Shown here piece by piece: positions 32,680 through 40,182 of a stretch of 40,182 nucleotides of DNA (within the stretch, counting starts at the first letter, position 1; each line of letters opens with the position of its first letter). The notes beneath the pieces were generated by a model. It ran no database searches, had not been told where the DNA came from, and worked only from the letters and a program-made list of their open reading frames with translations. The stretch comes from Flavobacteriaceae bacterium (lineage in GTDB: Bacteria > Bacteroidota > Bacteroidia > Flavobacteriales > Flavobacteriaceae): NCBI GenBank assembly GCA_013373385.1, contig JABXHX010000001.1, forward strand, positions 1 to 40,182. Direction: 5' to 3'. The position numbers and the translations under genes were made by a program.

Positions 32680-34863
32680 TTATTGATTGAATACTTTTCT
32701 TCGAATAATTTCACCATCCGCAAACTGTATTTTTAAAATTAATACCTTTCTATTACCAATGTTTTTAATTTTTAGACGAAATTTTTTATTATCAATATCT
32801 TCTTTAGAAAACAACAACTCTCCACTAATACTATAAACAGCAATATTTTGTATAGTTTCTTTAGAAAAGACCAGTAAATGATTTCTTTTTAAATGAACTT
32901 TTAAAGTTTTCCTTTTCAGACGATTTAGATCCTTTTCTTTTGTCTTAAAACGAATTTCAAACCTATCATTAAAAGTTCCCGTTTGATTTACTGTAAATTG
33001 GTACGGTTCCTTCTTTAGGTTATGCTCAACTTGCAATTCTTTATCTATAAGAATCACTTTTGATTTTTTGATAACTCCCTCTAAATGATCTATTTCAATT
33101 TTAAAACTACCTGTTTCAGCAGCTTCAAAACCTAAAGGAATTATTTCTTTAGTATCTAAAGAAGCCATACCTTGAATACCATATTTTTTAGCTTCTAAAA
33201 TAGAATAAAAACTTACTTTACCTCCTCCATTTAATCGTAAACCATCGTAAACTCTATCTACTCCATCGGTTGCATCTTCTAAGAAAGCTAACAAGGTTTG
33301 ACTAAATCCGTTTTTTGAACTAAGGTTTAACCAGATTCTATCTTTTTCATTTGTAGGTCTTCCTTTGTAAAAAAGAGTATTACTACCGCTAACTCTCATA
33401 GCATTGGTAAAAGTTGCAGTACCCGTAGATAATGCCTGAGCAAAAAAGCCTTGACCTGAAGCTATATTTCCGTCAGGAGCCGCACATCCAGAACAAGATC
33501 CAGTTCCGCCACTTCCGTTCCATAAAACATAGTCGTCTTGAGTATTATCTCCAGCAGAATCTGCCGTGTTATGTGTCCAAAAATACAGTGTTCCACCAAT
33601 AGAAGTATTATCAGCAATAAAAGTATCTGCGCTAATCGCAGAAGGGTAAGGATTTCCTAGTAAATTCCAATCATTATCAGCATCTCCGTCAGAGCTAAAG
33701 CCAAGTGTAACTGAAATAGCTCCATTATTAAATGCTGAACCATTAAATGAAGCAGTATAAGTATTTGGGTAAGTAATGGCCGAATTTCCTGTATTGATAT
33801 ATCCAACTCCAGGAGTCATCGTTGATGCTGAAGTTTGCGCAACCCAGGTTTGCGTTGAAGCAGTAAAAGAATAGTATCGTTGAGCAGCTGTTACTTCAGC
33901 TAACGTTGATGAAGTTAATGGAGATGACCAATAGGTATAGTTACCTTCTTCTAACTGAGAAGTGGATTGACGTTGTACGGTGTAGTTTGTTCCTGTGTTT
34001 ACTGCATCTGGAATTGTTTGCACAAAAGAACCATTGTCTTCTACAACAATTGCACCATTGTTTACAATCTCATTTTCTACAGTAACCACCCCTCCATCGT
34101 TAATCGTTAATGTATATGTGCCGTTTATTTGGAGCTCACATGCCGTAAAGTTTCCATCTGTAGCTGTATCATAATCGCCATCTATAATCGCTTTAAAATA
34201 ATTTTCTGGATTAGGGTTGCTCCAAGAAGTAGTCCAAGTTGTTTCTGAAGTAAATGTGTTAGAAAAATTTTGAACAACGGTGTTTGAACCTGGCCCCCAG
34301 TTTGCACTATTACAGATGTTAGCTAAAATTGTTGCTTTGGTTCCTGTTAATGAACCAGTATATATTACATTGTCAACTTCATTTAAAGCTACTGCATTAG
34401 TACCATTTGTTAACCCTGTTGGTAAAGCAGAATTATTTGAATTATTTGCGTTTGCTTGCCATACTGCACTTCCTTGATTATTAATTGCAAAAAGCATTGT
34501 TGGTGAACCAGAAGTTCCTTGATAGGCAATAATCTGGTCTCCATTTGATGCTAGATTGAAACTTCCTGGCGTAATATTCATTGTAACAATTTCTCCACAA
34601 TTAATATTGCTACTCGCTGTCCATACATGGGTCCCTTCTCCAGTTCTAAACCCCCCTGAATTTAACCAACCATTATCAGTAAAGTTAATAGTTGTTCCAG
34701 ATTCCATCGGAGCCAACGCTAAAAACTTAATCACTTCTTGCCCGGATCCATTGAGATCTGCATTGTATTGAATAATTGCAATATCTCCCGCAGATAAAGT
34801 TGTTTGAGAATTTATGCTAACAGCAAACAAAATTGCTGTAAAAAAGAGTATTTTTACTTTCAT
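32680..34863 (-). CDS. Large secreted protein with a T9SS-type C-terminal domain
   Basis: A 727-residue exported protein. The ATG at 34863 is chosen because it starts the signal peptide MKVKILFFTAILFAVSINSQ; the upstream extension has none. Residues about 20-230 form a beta-rich domain starting AGDIAIIQYNADLNGSG, seen in other Bacteroidota surface proteins. Asn/Thr/Gly-rich strands follow to about 550. The C-terminal about 75 residues (LLVFSKETIQNIAVYSISGELLF to the end KVFNQ) resemble the T9SS type A sorting domain. T9SS clients are exported across the outer membrane and often anchored or released. It could be an adhesin. No enzyme motif is seen. A CxGC pair lies near 460. Confidence 0.75.
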   Translation of the reverse strand: MKVKILFFTAILFAVSINSQTTLSAGDIAIIQYNADLNGSGQEVIKFLALAPMESGTTINFTDNGWLNSGGFRTGEGTHVWTASSNINCGEIVTMNITPGSFNLASNGDQIIAYQGTSGSPTMLFAINNQGSAVWQANANNSNNSALPTGLTNGTNAVALNEVDNVIYTGSLTGTKATILANICNSANWGPGSNTVVQNFSNTFTSETTWTTSWSNPNPENYFKAIIDGDYDTATDGNFTACELQINGTYTLTINDGGVVTVENEIVNNGAIVVEDNGSFVQTIPDAVNTGTNYTVQRQSTSQLEEGNYTYWSSPLTSSTLAEVTAAQRYYSFTASTQTWVAQTSASTMTPGVGYINTGNSAITYPNTYTASFNGSAFNNGAISVTLGFSSDGDADNDWNLLGNPYPSAISADTFIADNTSIGGTLYFWTHNTADSAGDNTQDDYVLWNGSGGTGSCSGCAAPDGNIASGQGFFAQALSTGTATFTNAMRVSGSNTLFYKGRPTNEKDRIWLNLSSKNGFSQTLLAFLEDATDGVDRVYDGLRLNGGGKVSFYSILEAKKYGIQGMASLDTKEIIPLGFEAAETGSFKIEIDHLEGVIKKSKVILIDKELQVEHNLKKEPYQFTVNQTGTFNDRFEIRFKTKEKDLNRLKRKTLKVHLKRNHLLVFSKETIQNIAVYSISGELLFSKEDIDNKKFRLKIKNIGNRKVLILKIQFADGEIIRRKVFNQ

Positions 34864-34930
34864 TTTAAGGAGGTTTAGACTGCAAATTACAAAAAAAGTT
34901 TCTCTTTTATTAAAACAACACCAAAACACA

Positions 34931-35407
34931 ATGAAACAGCAACCATATTTTTCTGTAGTAGAAATTAAAAAAAAGCTAGAGAGGTATTGTGTATATCAAG
35001 AAAGGTGTCATAAAGAAATTGCACAGAAATTAAAAGAATTCAACTTAATAGAAGAAGCTAAAAATCAGCTAATACTCCATTTACTGGAGCATGATTTTTT
35101 AAATGAAGAACGCTTTTCTAAAAGTTTTGCTAGTGGAAAATTTAGAATTAAAAAATGGGGGAAACAACGAATTATTCGAGAGTTAAAACTACGAGATATC
35201 TCTGAATATAATATTAAAATTGCACTTAAAGAAATTGATGAAGAAGCCTACAAACAAACTATCTTTGAAATTACAGCAAAGAAAAACGGACAATTACAAG
35301 AGTCTAATTTCTTTAAAAGAAAAAAGAAATTGACGGATTTTTTATATAGAAAAGGCTATGAATACGATTTGATTCTAGCAACTATTCAACAAGTAATAGA
35401 AGCGTAA
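34931..35407 (+). CDS. recX: RecX-family regulator of RecA
   Basis: Inhibits RecA filament activity. The ATG at 34931 gives 158 residues with the usual helical RecX repeats. FLNEERFSKSFASGKFRIKKWGKQRI and the GYEYDLI end are characteristic. Upstream in-frame codons reach into the divergent secreted-protein gene and are not used. No recA gene is in the window; separation of recX from recA is common in Bacteroidota. Confidence 0.9.
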   Translation: MKQQPYFSVVEIKKKLERYCVYQERCHKEIAQKLKEFNLIEEAKNQLILHLLEHDFLNEERFSKSFASGKFRIKKWGKQRIIRELKLRDISEYNIKIALKEIDEEAYKQTIFEITAKKNGQLQESNFFKRKKKLTDFLYRKGYEYDLILATIQQVIEA

Positions 35408-35474
35408 GCAATCTTATCAAGCGTCAGCGATTTAAACATTGAAAAAAATCAATGATTAAAAAGCAATGAACTGT

Positions 35475-35996
35475 TTACTGTTTTGTAATTTCTTCTTTTA
35501 ACAAAATCTCTTTTTCTACTTCTAACTGACTGTAAACAGTGTTTATTTTAGAATTGGTAGCAGAAAAAGCTTCTAAGATTTTATCTACCTGATGGTTCAC
35601 TTCTTTAGCAGAAATACTTACAATGTAAGTCATGTCTTTTAAACGCAAAGCTTCATTTTCTAATACATGAATTCTTGTTTTAAAAGATGCGTTTTGTAGT
35701 TCTTTAGGTCTAATACTATCTTTGAGTTTTTTGATGTTGTCAGATAGTTGAAGTGCTTCATCTAAGGCTTCAGTTGCAGAAATAGTCAAAAACTTTTGCA
35801 ATTTTTCTGATACTTGAGTATACTCATTCCAAGCGCCAATTCCTTTTTTAGAAGTTTTTAGTAAAGGTAAAAACGCTGTATGCTTGGTAGTAATATACAT
35901 TTCAGGTTTTTTAGCTACCTGTTGTTGCTTGGTTGCTTGATCTTTACAGGACCAAAAAATTACCAATATTCCTATGTATTTTAGAGTTTTTATCAT
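35475..35996 (-). CDS. Coiled-coil lipoprotein of unknown function
   Basis: A 173-residue protein with a lipoprotein signal ending in WSC (Cys17) and a Lys/Gln-rich helical remainder consistent with one long coiled coil (about 60-170). No family is recognised. It lies 60 bp downstream of the tolC-like gene in the same direction, so the two may be cotranscribed, and it might associate with the outer membrane. The start is the ATG at 35996; the six upstream codons precede the signal peptide. Confidence 0.65.
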   Translation of the reverse strand: MIKTLKYIGILVIFWSCKDQATKQQQVAKKPEMYITTKHTAFLPLLKTSKKGIGAWNEYTQVSEKLQKFLTISATEALDEALQLSDNIKKLKDSIRPKELQNASFKTRIHVLENEALRLKDMTYIVSISAKEVNHQVDKILEAFSATNSKINTVYSQLEVEKEILLKEEITKQ

Positions 35997-36056
35997 TTTA
36001 AAACAAAAATACATATTTTAGCTAAGCCAGTTAAACTTTACTTTTACAAAAGTACC

Positions 36057-37391
36057 TTAATCAAAAATAGATTCTCCGTAATAAAACTTTAAAACTTTTG
36101 ATTTAAAAATATAATCATACTTTGCTCTAATCAATGCAGATTCTGCATTTACCAAACGATTTCTTACTTGTTCAAATTCAAACAAAGTAAACACCTCTAA
36201 ATTAAATCTCAATTGCGCATTTTTAAATGCCTCTTGTTGTGCTTCTAGTGAGGACTTTGCTGCCTCAAAACTTTTTAAAGCTGCTTTTGCATCTAGAAAG
36301 GCTCTTTGTATGGTTTGTTGTAAATTCAATTTTGCACTTTCTAAAGAAAGCTCACTCTTTTGTTTGTTTATTTTTGCTTTATTAAGGTTTACTTTATTTT
36401 GATATCTATTAAAAATAGGAATACTAATAGACACACCTAATCCGTATCCAAAATTATCATTTAACTGCTTAAAGAAGTAATCATTACTTTGACCTTGAAA
36501 AATTGTATATCTATGACTGTAATTAGTTCCCGCACTTGCAGATGCAGATACCGTTGGTAAAAAACCACTTTTAGCTATGGCAATATTTAAATCAGACTTT
36601 TTAATGTTAATTTTTTCTCTAATAATTTCTGGTCTAATTTCTACAGCTTTTTTATAAATTGCTGTGGCGTCTTTAAACAATAAAGATGATGATGGTGCAC
36701 TAATTTCAATATTAGCTACATCAAAGTCTTTTGGGTCTATTTGTAATAATTGTGCCAATTGTAATAATGCTAAGTTAAGTGTGTTTTCTAAGCTAACAAC
36801 ATTTTGCAAATCGTTAGCATAGGTAGATTTTGCATTTAACAAATCTCCTTTTGCTTTTACCTCTGCATTTACTTGCTTTTGAATTACATCTACTTGTTTT
36901 TTACTGATATCTGCTTGTGCTTTTGCAACTGCCAAGTTTTCTTTTGCAAATAGAATATTTAAATAAGAGTTTACCACATTTAAAGAAACATCATCAATTA
37001 TTTTTTGCAAATCTAACTTACCGCCCATAACATTTAATTGGGCGTTTTTATATGAGTTTAATAATCTAAAGCCGTTAAATACTGTAACACCACTTCTAAG
37101 ACTATATGAAGAACTAAAGCTTGTAGAAGAAATTCTTCCATTACTAACTGGGTCAATAGTAGAGCCAAAGTTTAGATTTGCACCAGAAGATGCGTTTAAA
37201 TTTGGTAAAAAATTTCCTTTTGCACCTACCACATCTTCTTTAAAAGACTCAAGGTTTAATGCATTTTGTTTAATGGTAATGTTATTTTCTATGGCATAAT
37301 CTACCGCTTCTTTTAATCCCCACTTTTTTTGTGAAAATCCTACAAATGAAAAAGCTATGAGAGCAATAATTGCTGTTATTTTAGTTTTCAT
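36057..37391 (-). CDS. TolC-family outer-membrane efflux protein (second)
   Basis: A 444-residue outer-membrane factor with a signal peptide (about 1-20, GFS|Q) and the two long helical repeats plus strands of the TolC fold. It is only distantly similar to the TolC protein at 26540. No adaptor or pump gene adjoins it here. It probably works with a transporter encoded elsewhere, and its immediate partner is the lipoprotein gene downstream. Confidence 0.9.
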   Translation of the reverse strand: MKTKITAIIALIAFSFVGFSQKKWGLKEAVDYAIENNITIKQNALNLESFKEDVVGAKGNFLPNLNASSGANLNFGSTIDPVSNGRISSTSFSSSYSLRSGVTVFNGFRLLNSYKNAQLNVMGGKLDLQKIIDDVSLNVVNSYLNILFAKENLAVAKAQADISKKQVDVIQKQVNAEVKAKGDLLNAKSTYANDLQNVVSLENTLNLALLQLAQLLQIDPKDFDVANIEISAPSSSLLFKDATAIYKKAVEIRPEIIREKINIKKSDLNIAIAKSGFLPTVSASASAGTNYSHRYTIFQGQSNDYFFKQLNDNFGYGLGVSISIPIFNRYQNKVNLNKAKINKQKSELSLESAKLNLQQTIQRAFLDAKAALKSFEAAKSSLEAQQEAFKNAQLRFNLEVFTLFEFEQVRNRLVNAESALIRAKYDYIFKSKVLKFYYGESIFD

Positions 37392-37622
37392 GTATGATAA
37401 TTTGTTTGTTATTTATGTTAATACGTGTAATACAAAACAATAGACATACCAAAAGTGTTATAAACACAATTAGCTGTTTTATAGATGATTATAAATTGAA
37501 ATGTAATAACAACTGTTTAATTTCGAACATTTTTTGAATAAAAACGAACACTTGTCCTTTTTTTCTTGTTATATGACGACCAAAAGTAAAATATGTTACA
37601 AGAAAACTATCTTACTGAACTG

Positions 37623-37835
37623 TTAATTTTTATACTGCTTTTTATACCTGTATAAAACATAGCCTAAAAGAGCTACCAATATATAAGGAAACGCCATTAA
37701 ATAAGTAATTCCAGAATTGATTCCTTCTGCCATTTCTTGTCCTCCGTTTTCTACCACAGCTTTACACATTGCACACTGTGCATTTGTGATATATGTTGAA
37801 AAAATAAAAATAAAAAACAAGATGGTTTTCTTCAT
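37623..37835 (-). CDS. Small CxxC membrane protein of the cox cluster
   Basis: A 70-residue protein with a signal peptide (about 1-19, TNA|Q), then a Cys-Ala-Met-Cys motif (C21/C24), and a membrane helix at about 44-62 with a basic tail. It is encoded two bases after the DUF420 gene and in line with SCO. Its size, CxxC pair and neighbours suggest a part in copper delivery or cytochrome oxidase assembly, which is inference only. No characterised homologue is recalled. Confidence 0.65.
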   Translation of the reverse strand: MKKTILFFIFIFSTYITNAQCAMCKAVVENGGQEMAEGINSGITYLMAFPYILVALLGYVLYRYKKQYKN

Positions 37836-37837
37836 AA

Positions 37838-38383
37838 CTAACTATAATAAGGCGCTATCATTACATACACTATCACTCCAGAAATAGCTACATACAACCA
37901 TAATGGAAATGTAACTTTTGCAATTCTTTTATGCGCTGCAAATTTACCTAACTTTGCTCTTACAAAGGTAATGAGCACAAACGGAATTACAGCTATAGAC
38001 AACAAAATGTGTGAAATCAAAATAAAATAATACAAGTATTTTATAGCGCCCTCTCCACCAAACTTAGTTGATTCTGATGTCATGTGATACGCAATATACA
38101 TCAGTAAAAAAAGTACTGAACAAATAATGGCAGTAGTGTTTAATTGTTCATGCGCTTTTTTGTTTCCTTTTTTTATAGCCACAACAGCTGCAACTAACAA
38201 TACTGCTGTAAGTGCATTTATACTGGCATAAATTGGTGGTAAAAAAGTCAAGGGCTCTACATCAAAACCCAATCTTTTTAAGTTTACCCCAAACAAAGCC
38301 GCCACAACTATAGGTACAGTTACAGAAAGTACTACTATGATTCTATTGTACTTTTTTTCTTTACTTGATACAGTTTTACTCAT
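37838..38383 (-). CDS. DUF420-family membrane protein
   Basis: A 181-residue polytopic protein with about five membrane segments and the DUF420 features: His residues in the helices (HMTSES near 120, LISHILLSIAV) and a C-terminal HKRIAKVTFPLWLYVAISGVIVYV segment. DUF420 genes lie beside cytochrome oxidase and SCO genes in many bacteria and may be related to heme-copper oxidase assembly factors. Overlap of 8 bp with the SCO gene suggests coupling. Confidence 0.85.
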   Translation of the reverse strand: MSKTVSSKEKKYNRIIVVLSVTVPIVVAALFGVNLKRLGFDVEPLTFLPPIYASINALTAVLLVAAVVAIKKGNKKAHEQLNTTAIICSVLFLLMYIAYHMTSESTKFGGEGAIKYLYYFILISHILLSIAVIPFVLITFVRAKLGKFAAHKRIAKVTFPLWLYVAISGVIVYVMIAPYYS

Positions 38384-39020
38384 TTAACAACAGTTTAATG
38401 TCTTCTTTTAATTCTTTGATTTGGTCTGGAAAACCATTTTCTTCTAAAGCTCTGTAATACATAATAGGGTTACCGTGCTGATCTGTTCTTGAGCGTATGT
38501 ATCCATTTTTATCTACTAAAGCAAAGAGGCCTGAATGTTCAAAACCGCCATGACTACCTTCTCCTGTACCAGCATACAGCTTAAATCCTTTATTAGACAA
38601 TTCATATACATATTCTTGAGGTTTCCCTGTTAGCATATGCCAGTTTTTACTAGTAATTTGATGTGTTTTTCTATATTCTGTTAATACACTTGGTGTGTCA
38701 ATTTTTGGAGTGATTGAAAATGAGGCAATCCCAAAATTAAGATTCCCGTAAAACTCGTTTTGTATATCTACCATTTTCCTGTTCATAATTGGGCAAATAG
38801 ACGGACAAGTAGTAAAGAAAAATTCTACAACATATACCTTACCCTCAAAGTTTTTATTGGTAATCTTTTTTCCGTCTTGATTGACAAAATCAAAATCTGG
38901 AACTTTGTTAAATGTAACTAAATCGGCCTTCTGGAAACGATTTACAACTTTTGGAACTACATAAATTCCGAAAAGTAGTATAATAAATGAGATGCCTATG
39001 TAAGAATATTTCTTATTCAT
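38376..39020 (-). CDS. SCO1/SenC-family copper chaperone
   Basis: A membrane-anchored thioredoxin-fold protein that delivers copper to the Cu-A centre of cytochrome oxidase. One helix at about 6-23 anchors it. The copper ligands are C72 and C76 in TCPSICP, and H162 in the EHSGLFALVD segment. Length 214 is normal. It is encoded between the cysteine-less paralogue and DUF420 in the respiratory cluster. Confidence 0.93.
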   Translation of the reverse strand: MNKKYSYIGISFIILLFGIYVVPKVVNRFQKADLVTFNKVPDFDFVNQDGKKITNKNFEGKVYVVEFFFTTCPSICPIMNRKMVDIQNEFYGNLNFGIASFSITPKIDTPSVLTEYRKTHQITSKNWHMLTGKPQEYVYELSNKGFKLYAGTGEGSHGGFEHSGLFALVDKNGYIRSRTDQHGNPIMYYRALEENGFPDQIKELKEDIKLLLNE

Positions 39021-39028
39021 TTTTTAAG

Positions 39029-39676
39029 TTAGATTTTTCTTTTATTTCGTTTTTCTTTTTCCAGTGATTTTTTTAATTGATAATAGATAATCTCTAAATC
39101 TTTTTTCATTTTGTTTTTTAAATCAGAAACTGCATTGATGTTATATCCATACAATCTTCCATCTTCGGTATCTTCATCGTCTTTTCTACCACGCAATCTC
39201 AATTCTCTATCAACAATAAAAACGTAATCAGAACTTAAATCATCTTTTAATGTATATGGAGCATCTAAACTAGTAAATAGCTTTTTAATTTTATCGTCCT
39301 CCATAAAAACAAACTTCCAGTTTTCAATATCTGTATATGATTTTAATTTCTTTTTTAATGAATCTACTTGTGCTTCGGTACCTTTAGGAGAGATTAAAAC
39401 TGATTGAAAATACAAGCTCTTTCTATATCTTTTATAAATAACTTCGTTTAAATTAAAGAGTCCACCTTTATTTATCTTTTTACTTTTTCCTAAAAAACTA
39501 ACCACCGAAAAATGATTTTTAAAAGTAACTGTACCTTCTACATCTTCCACTTTTTCTGTAAGGATAGGCAAATTGGCATGATGGTATATTCCTAACGATA
39601 GGAATAAATAAAAAAGTAGCGGCCCAATAAATAACGCCGATAATATGAGTCCTTTTTTTAATTTATTATTTTCCAT
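39029..39676 (-). CDS. Cysteine-less SCO-like membrane protein
   Basis: A 215-residue protein with an N-terminal membrane anchor (about 10-30) and a domain whose pattern (VVSFLG, FNLNEVIYKRY, QSVLISPKGT, SSDYVFIVDREL) resembles the SCO/thioredoxin fold. It has no Cys at all, so neither copper binding nor thiol chemistry by the usual motif is possible. The C-terminus is a charged coiled coil. It is probably a structural or scaffold paralogue in oxidase assembly. The start is 6 bp from a strong terminator at 39682-39708. Confidence 0.6.
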   Translation of the reverse strand: MENNKLKKGLILSALFIGPLLFYLFLSLGIYHHANLPILTEKVEDVEGTVTFKNHFSVVSFLGKSKKINKGGLFNLNEVIYKRYRKSLYFQSVLISPKGTEAQVDSLKKKLKSYTDIENWKFVFMEDDKIKKLFTSLDAPYTLKDDLSSDYVFIVDRELRLRGRKDDEDTEDGRLYGYNINAVSDLKNKMKKDLEIIYYQLKKSLEKEKRNKRKI

Positions 39677-39681
39677 GTTGC

Positions 39682-39708
39682 AAAAAAAAAGGTGGTAAAA
39701 ACCACCTT
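39682..39708 (-). terminator. Intrinsic terminator between cox IV and SCO-like genes
   Basis: Read leftward, AAGGTGGT, a 4-base loop and ACCACCTT are followed by a T-tract (complement of 39682-39688). It lies 18 bp after the subunit IV stop and 6 bp before the next ATG, so the downstream genes need readthrough or a promoter inside this gap. Confidence 0.8.
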
Positions 39709-39726
39709 ATAATAATATCGAATTTT

Positions 39727-40074
39727 TTAATAACTCCATTTAGTAAAAGGCGCCATAACATCAAATAAATATTCACCTTCTATAAGTAGCAAGGCCACCA
39801 AATAACAGACTAAGAAAACCACTGTCCAAACTACAGAGCGTCTAAACCATTTCTTTTCTCCTTCCATGTGCATAAATGTCCAGGTAATTCCGTAAGCCTT
39901 TGCCAAAGTTAAGATAATAAAAATCCAGTTTAACCAACTAGTTCCTAAAAAGTTTGATTTAAATAATGCTTCTGGTTTAATAATACCCAATACAACTTCT
40001 ACAATAGTAATTAGAGATAAAATTCCAAAAACTTTCCAAATTCTACCAACGTTTGATTCGTGTGCGTGTGCCAT
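39727..40074 (-). CDS. Cytochrome c oxidase subunit IV (caa3/CyoD type)
   Basis: A 115-residue small subunit of the heme-copper oxidase with three membrane helices (about 13-32, 46-66 and 80-100), a His-rich N-terminus (MAHAHES) and the family segment around AKAYGITWTFMHM. It follows the subunit III gene with a 21-bp gap. It stabilises the catalytic core and has no redox centre of its own. Confidence 0.88.
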   Translation of the reverse strand: MAHAHESNVGRIWKVFGILSLITIVEVVLGIIKPEALFKSNFLGTSWLNWIFIILTLAKAYGITWTFMHMEGEKKWFRRSVVWTVVFLVCYLVALLLIEGEYLFDVMAPFTKWSY

Positions 40075-40095
40075 CTTTTTAAAACTTTTTTACAA

Positions 40096-40182
40096 TTAAA
40101 CTAAGTAGAAGAATGTAAATACAAATACCCAAACTAAATCTACAAAGTGCCAATATAATCCTACTTTTTCTACCATTTCATA
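40096..40182 (-). CDS. Cytochrome c oxidase subunit III (C-terminal end, cut by window)
   Basis: The last 28 codons are present and run off the window edge. They read EKVGLYWHFVDLVWVFVFTF and end FYLV, the final helix of COX3 with its characteristic W-H-F-V-D motif. The rest of the oxidase operon presumably continues to the right. Confidence 0.9.
   Translation of the reverse strand, partial: YEMVEKVGLYWHFVDLVWVFVFTFFYLV

Noticed and set aside
34280..34771. ORFs opposite the secreted-protein gene
   Set aside because: They are reverse-frame shadows of its Asn/Thr-rich coding sequence.
35433..35455. CATTGA...TCAATG hairpin between recX and the lipoprotein gene
   Set aside because: Stem only about 7 bp and no T-tract on either strand; not convincing as a terminator.
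37455..37588. GTGTT-ATA-AACAC palindrome and a TAnnTTTG-like box upstream of the second tolC
   Set aside because: Palindrome arms are 5 bp and the box is about 190 bp from the gene; no support beyond chance.
1..40182. CRISPR arrays, insertion sequences, prophage or rRNA genes
   Set aside because: Looked for; no repeat-spacer pattern, transposase, integrase, phage structural gene or rRNA segment was recognised.

Overview
The window comes from an AT-rich chromosome of the Bacteroidota, most likely a marine member of the Flavobacteriaceae. Three things support this. Promoter-like TAnnTTTG -7 boxes recur upstream of genes. There is a protein with a C-terminal region like a type IX secretion (T9SS) sorting domain and a PID-CTERM-type small protein. 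Housekeeping neighbourhoods such as DUF177-rpmF-fabH-accB-accC and SCO/DUF420/cox are typical of the group. No IS element, prophage, CRISPR array or rRNA was seen, so the window reads as core chromosome with a few lineage-specific genes.

Region 1 (about 1-10,200) encodes a compact, apparently complete type II secretion / type IV pilus-like envelope machine. A rightward unit carries a short prepilin peptidase, the GspE/PilB ATPase, a GspC/PilP-like protein, a large pseudopilin-like protein with a predicted beta-solenoid, two minor pseudopilins and the GspF platform protein. A leftward unit converges on it with only 5 bp between stop codons and carries a lipoprotein, the secretin, a PilM/N-like GspL and a PilO-like GspM. 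The GspG-like major pseudopilin stands alone, divergent from the lipoprotein. All four pseudopilins have Ala rather than Gly before the predicted cleavage site. This is the best candidate in the window for a poorly described system.

Region 2 (about 10,200-18,700) holds a LytS/LytTR two-component pair, a lipoprotein esterase with C-terminal TPRs, an unknown single-pass membrane protein, a lipoprotein with an HExxH metallopeptidase signature, an outer-membrane beta-barrel protein, a membrane-bound AraC regulator and an Lrp/AsnC regulator. A short AraC C-terminal relic lies between two of these genes.

Region 3 (about 18,700-25,900) is housekeeping: accC, accB and fabH for fatty-acid synthesis initiation, rpmF with its DUF177 partner, pdxA divergent from ribE, a 57-residue PID-CTERM protein too short for standard ORF lists, a CAT-anticodon tRNA and a polyprenyl diphosphate synthase.

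Region 4 (about 25,885-32,680) is a tripartite efflux operon of TetR, TolC, MFP and RND pump. It is preceded by a consensus promoter overlapped by a 28-bp palindrome and followed by a strong terminator.

Region 5 (about 32,680-40,182) has a large secreted protein with a T9SS-type C-terminus, recX, a coiled-coil lipoprotein, a second TolC-family protein, and a respiratory cluster read leftward: the end of cytochrome oxidase subunit III, subunit IV, a cysteine-less SCO-like protein, SCO, DUF420 and a small CxxC membrane protein. Start sites were moved inward in several genes where the extension before the first ATG lacks family similarity.
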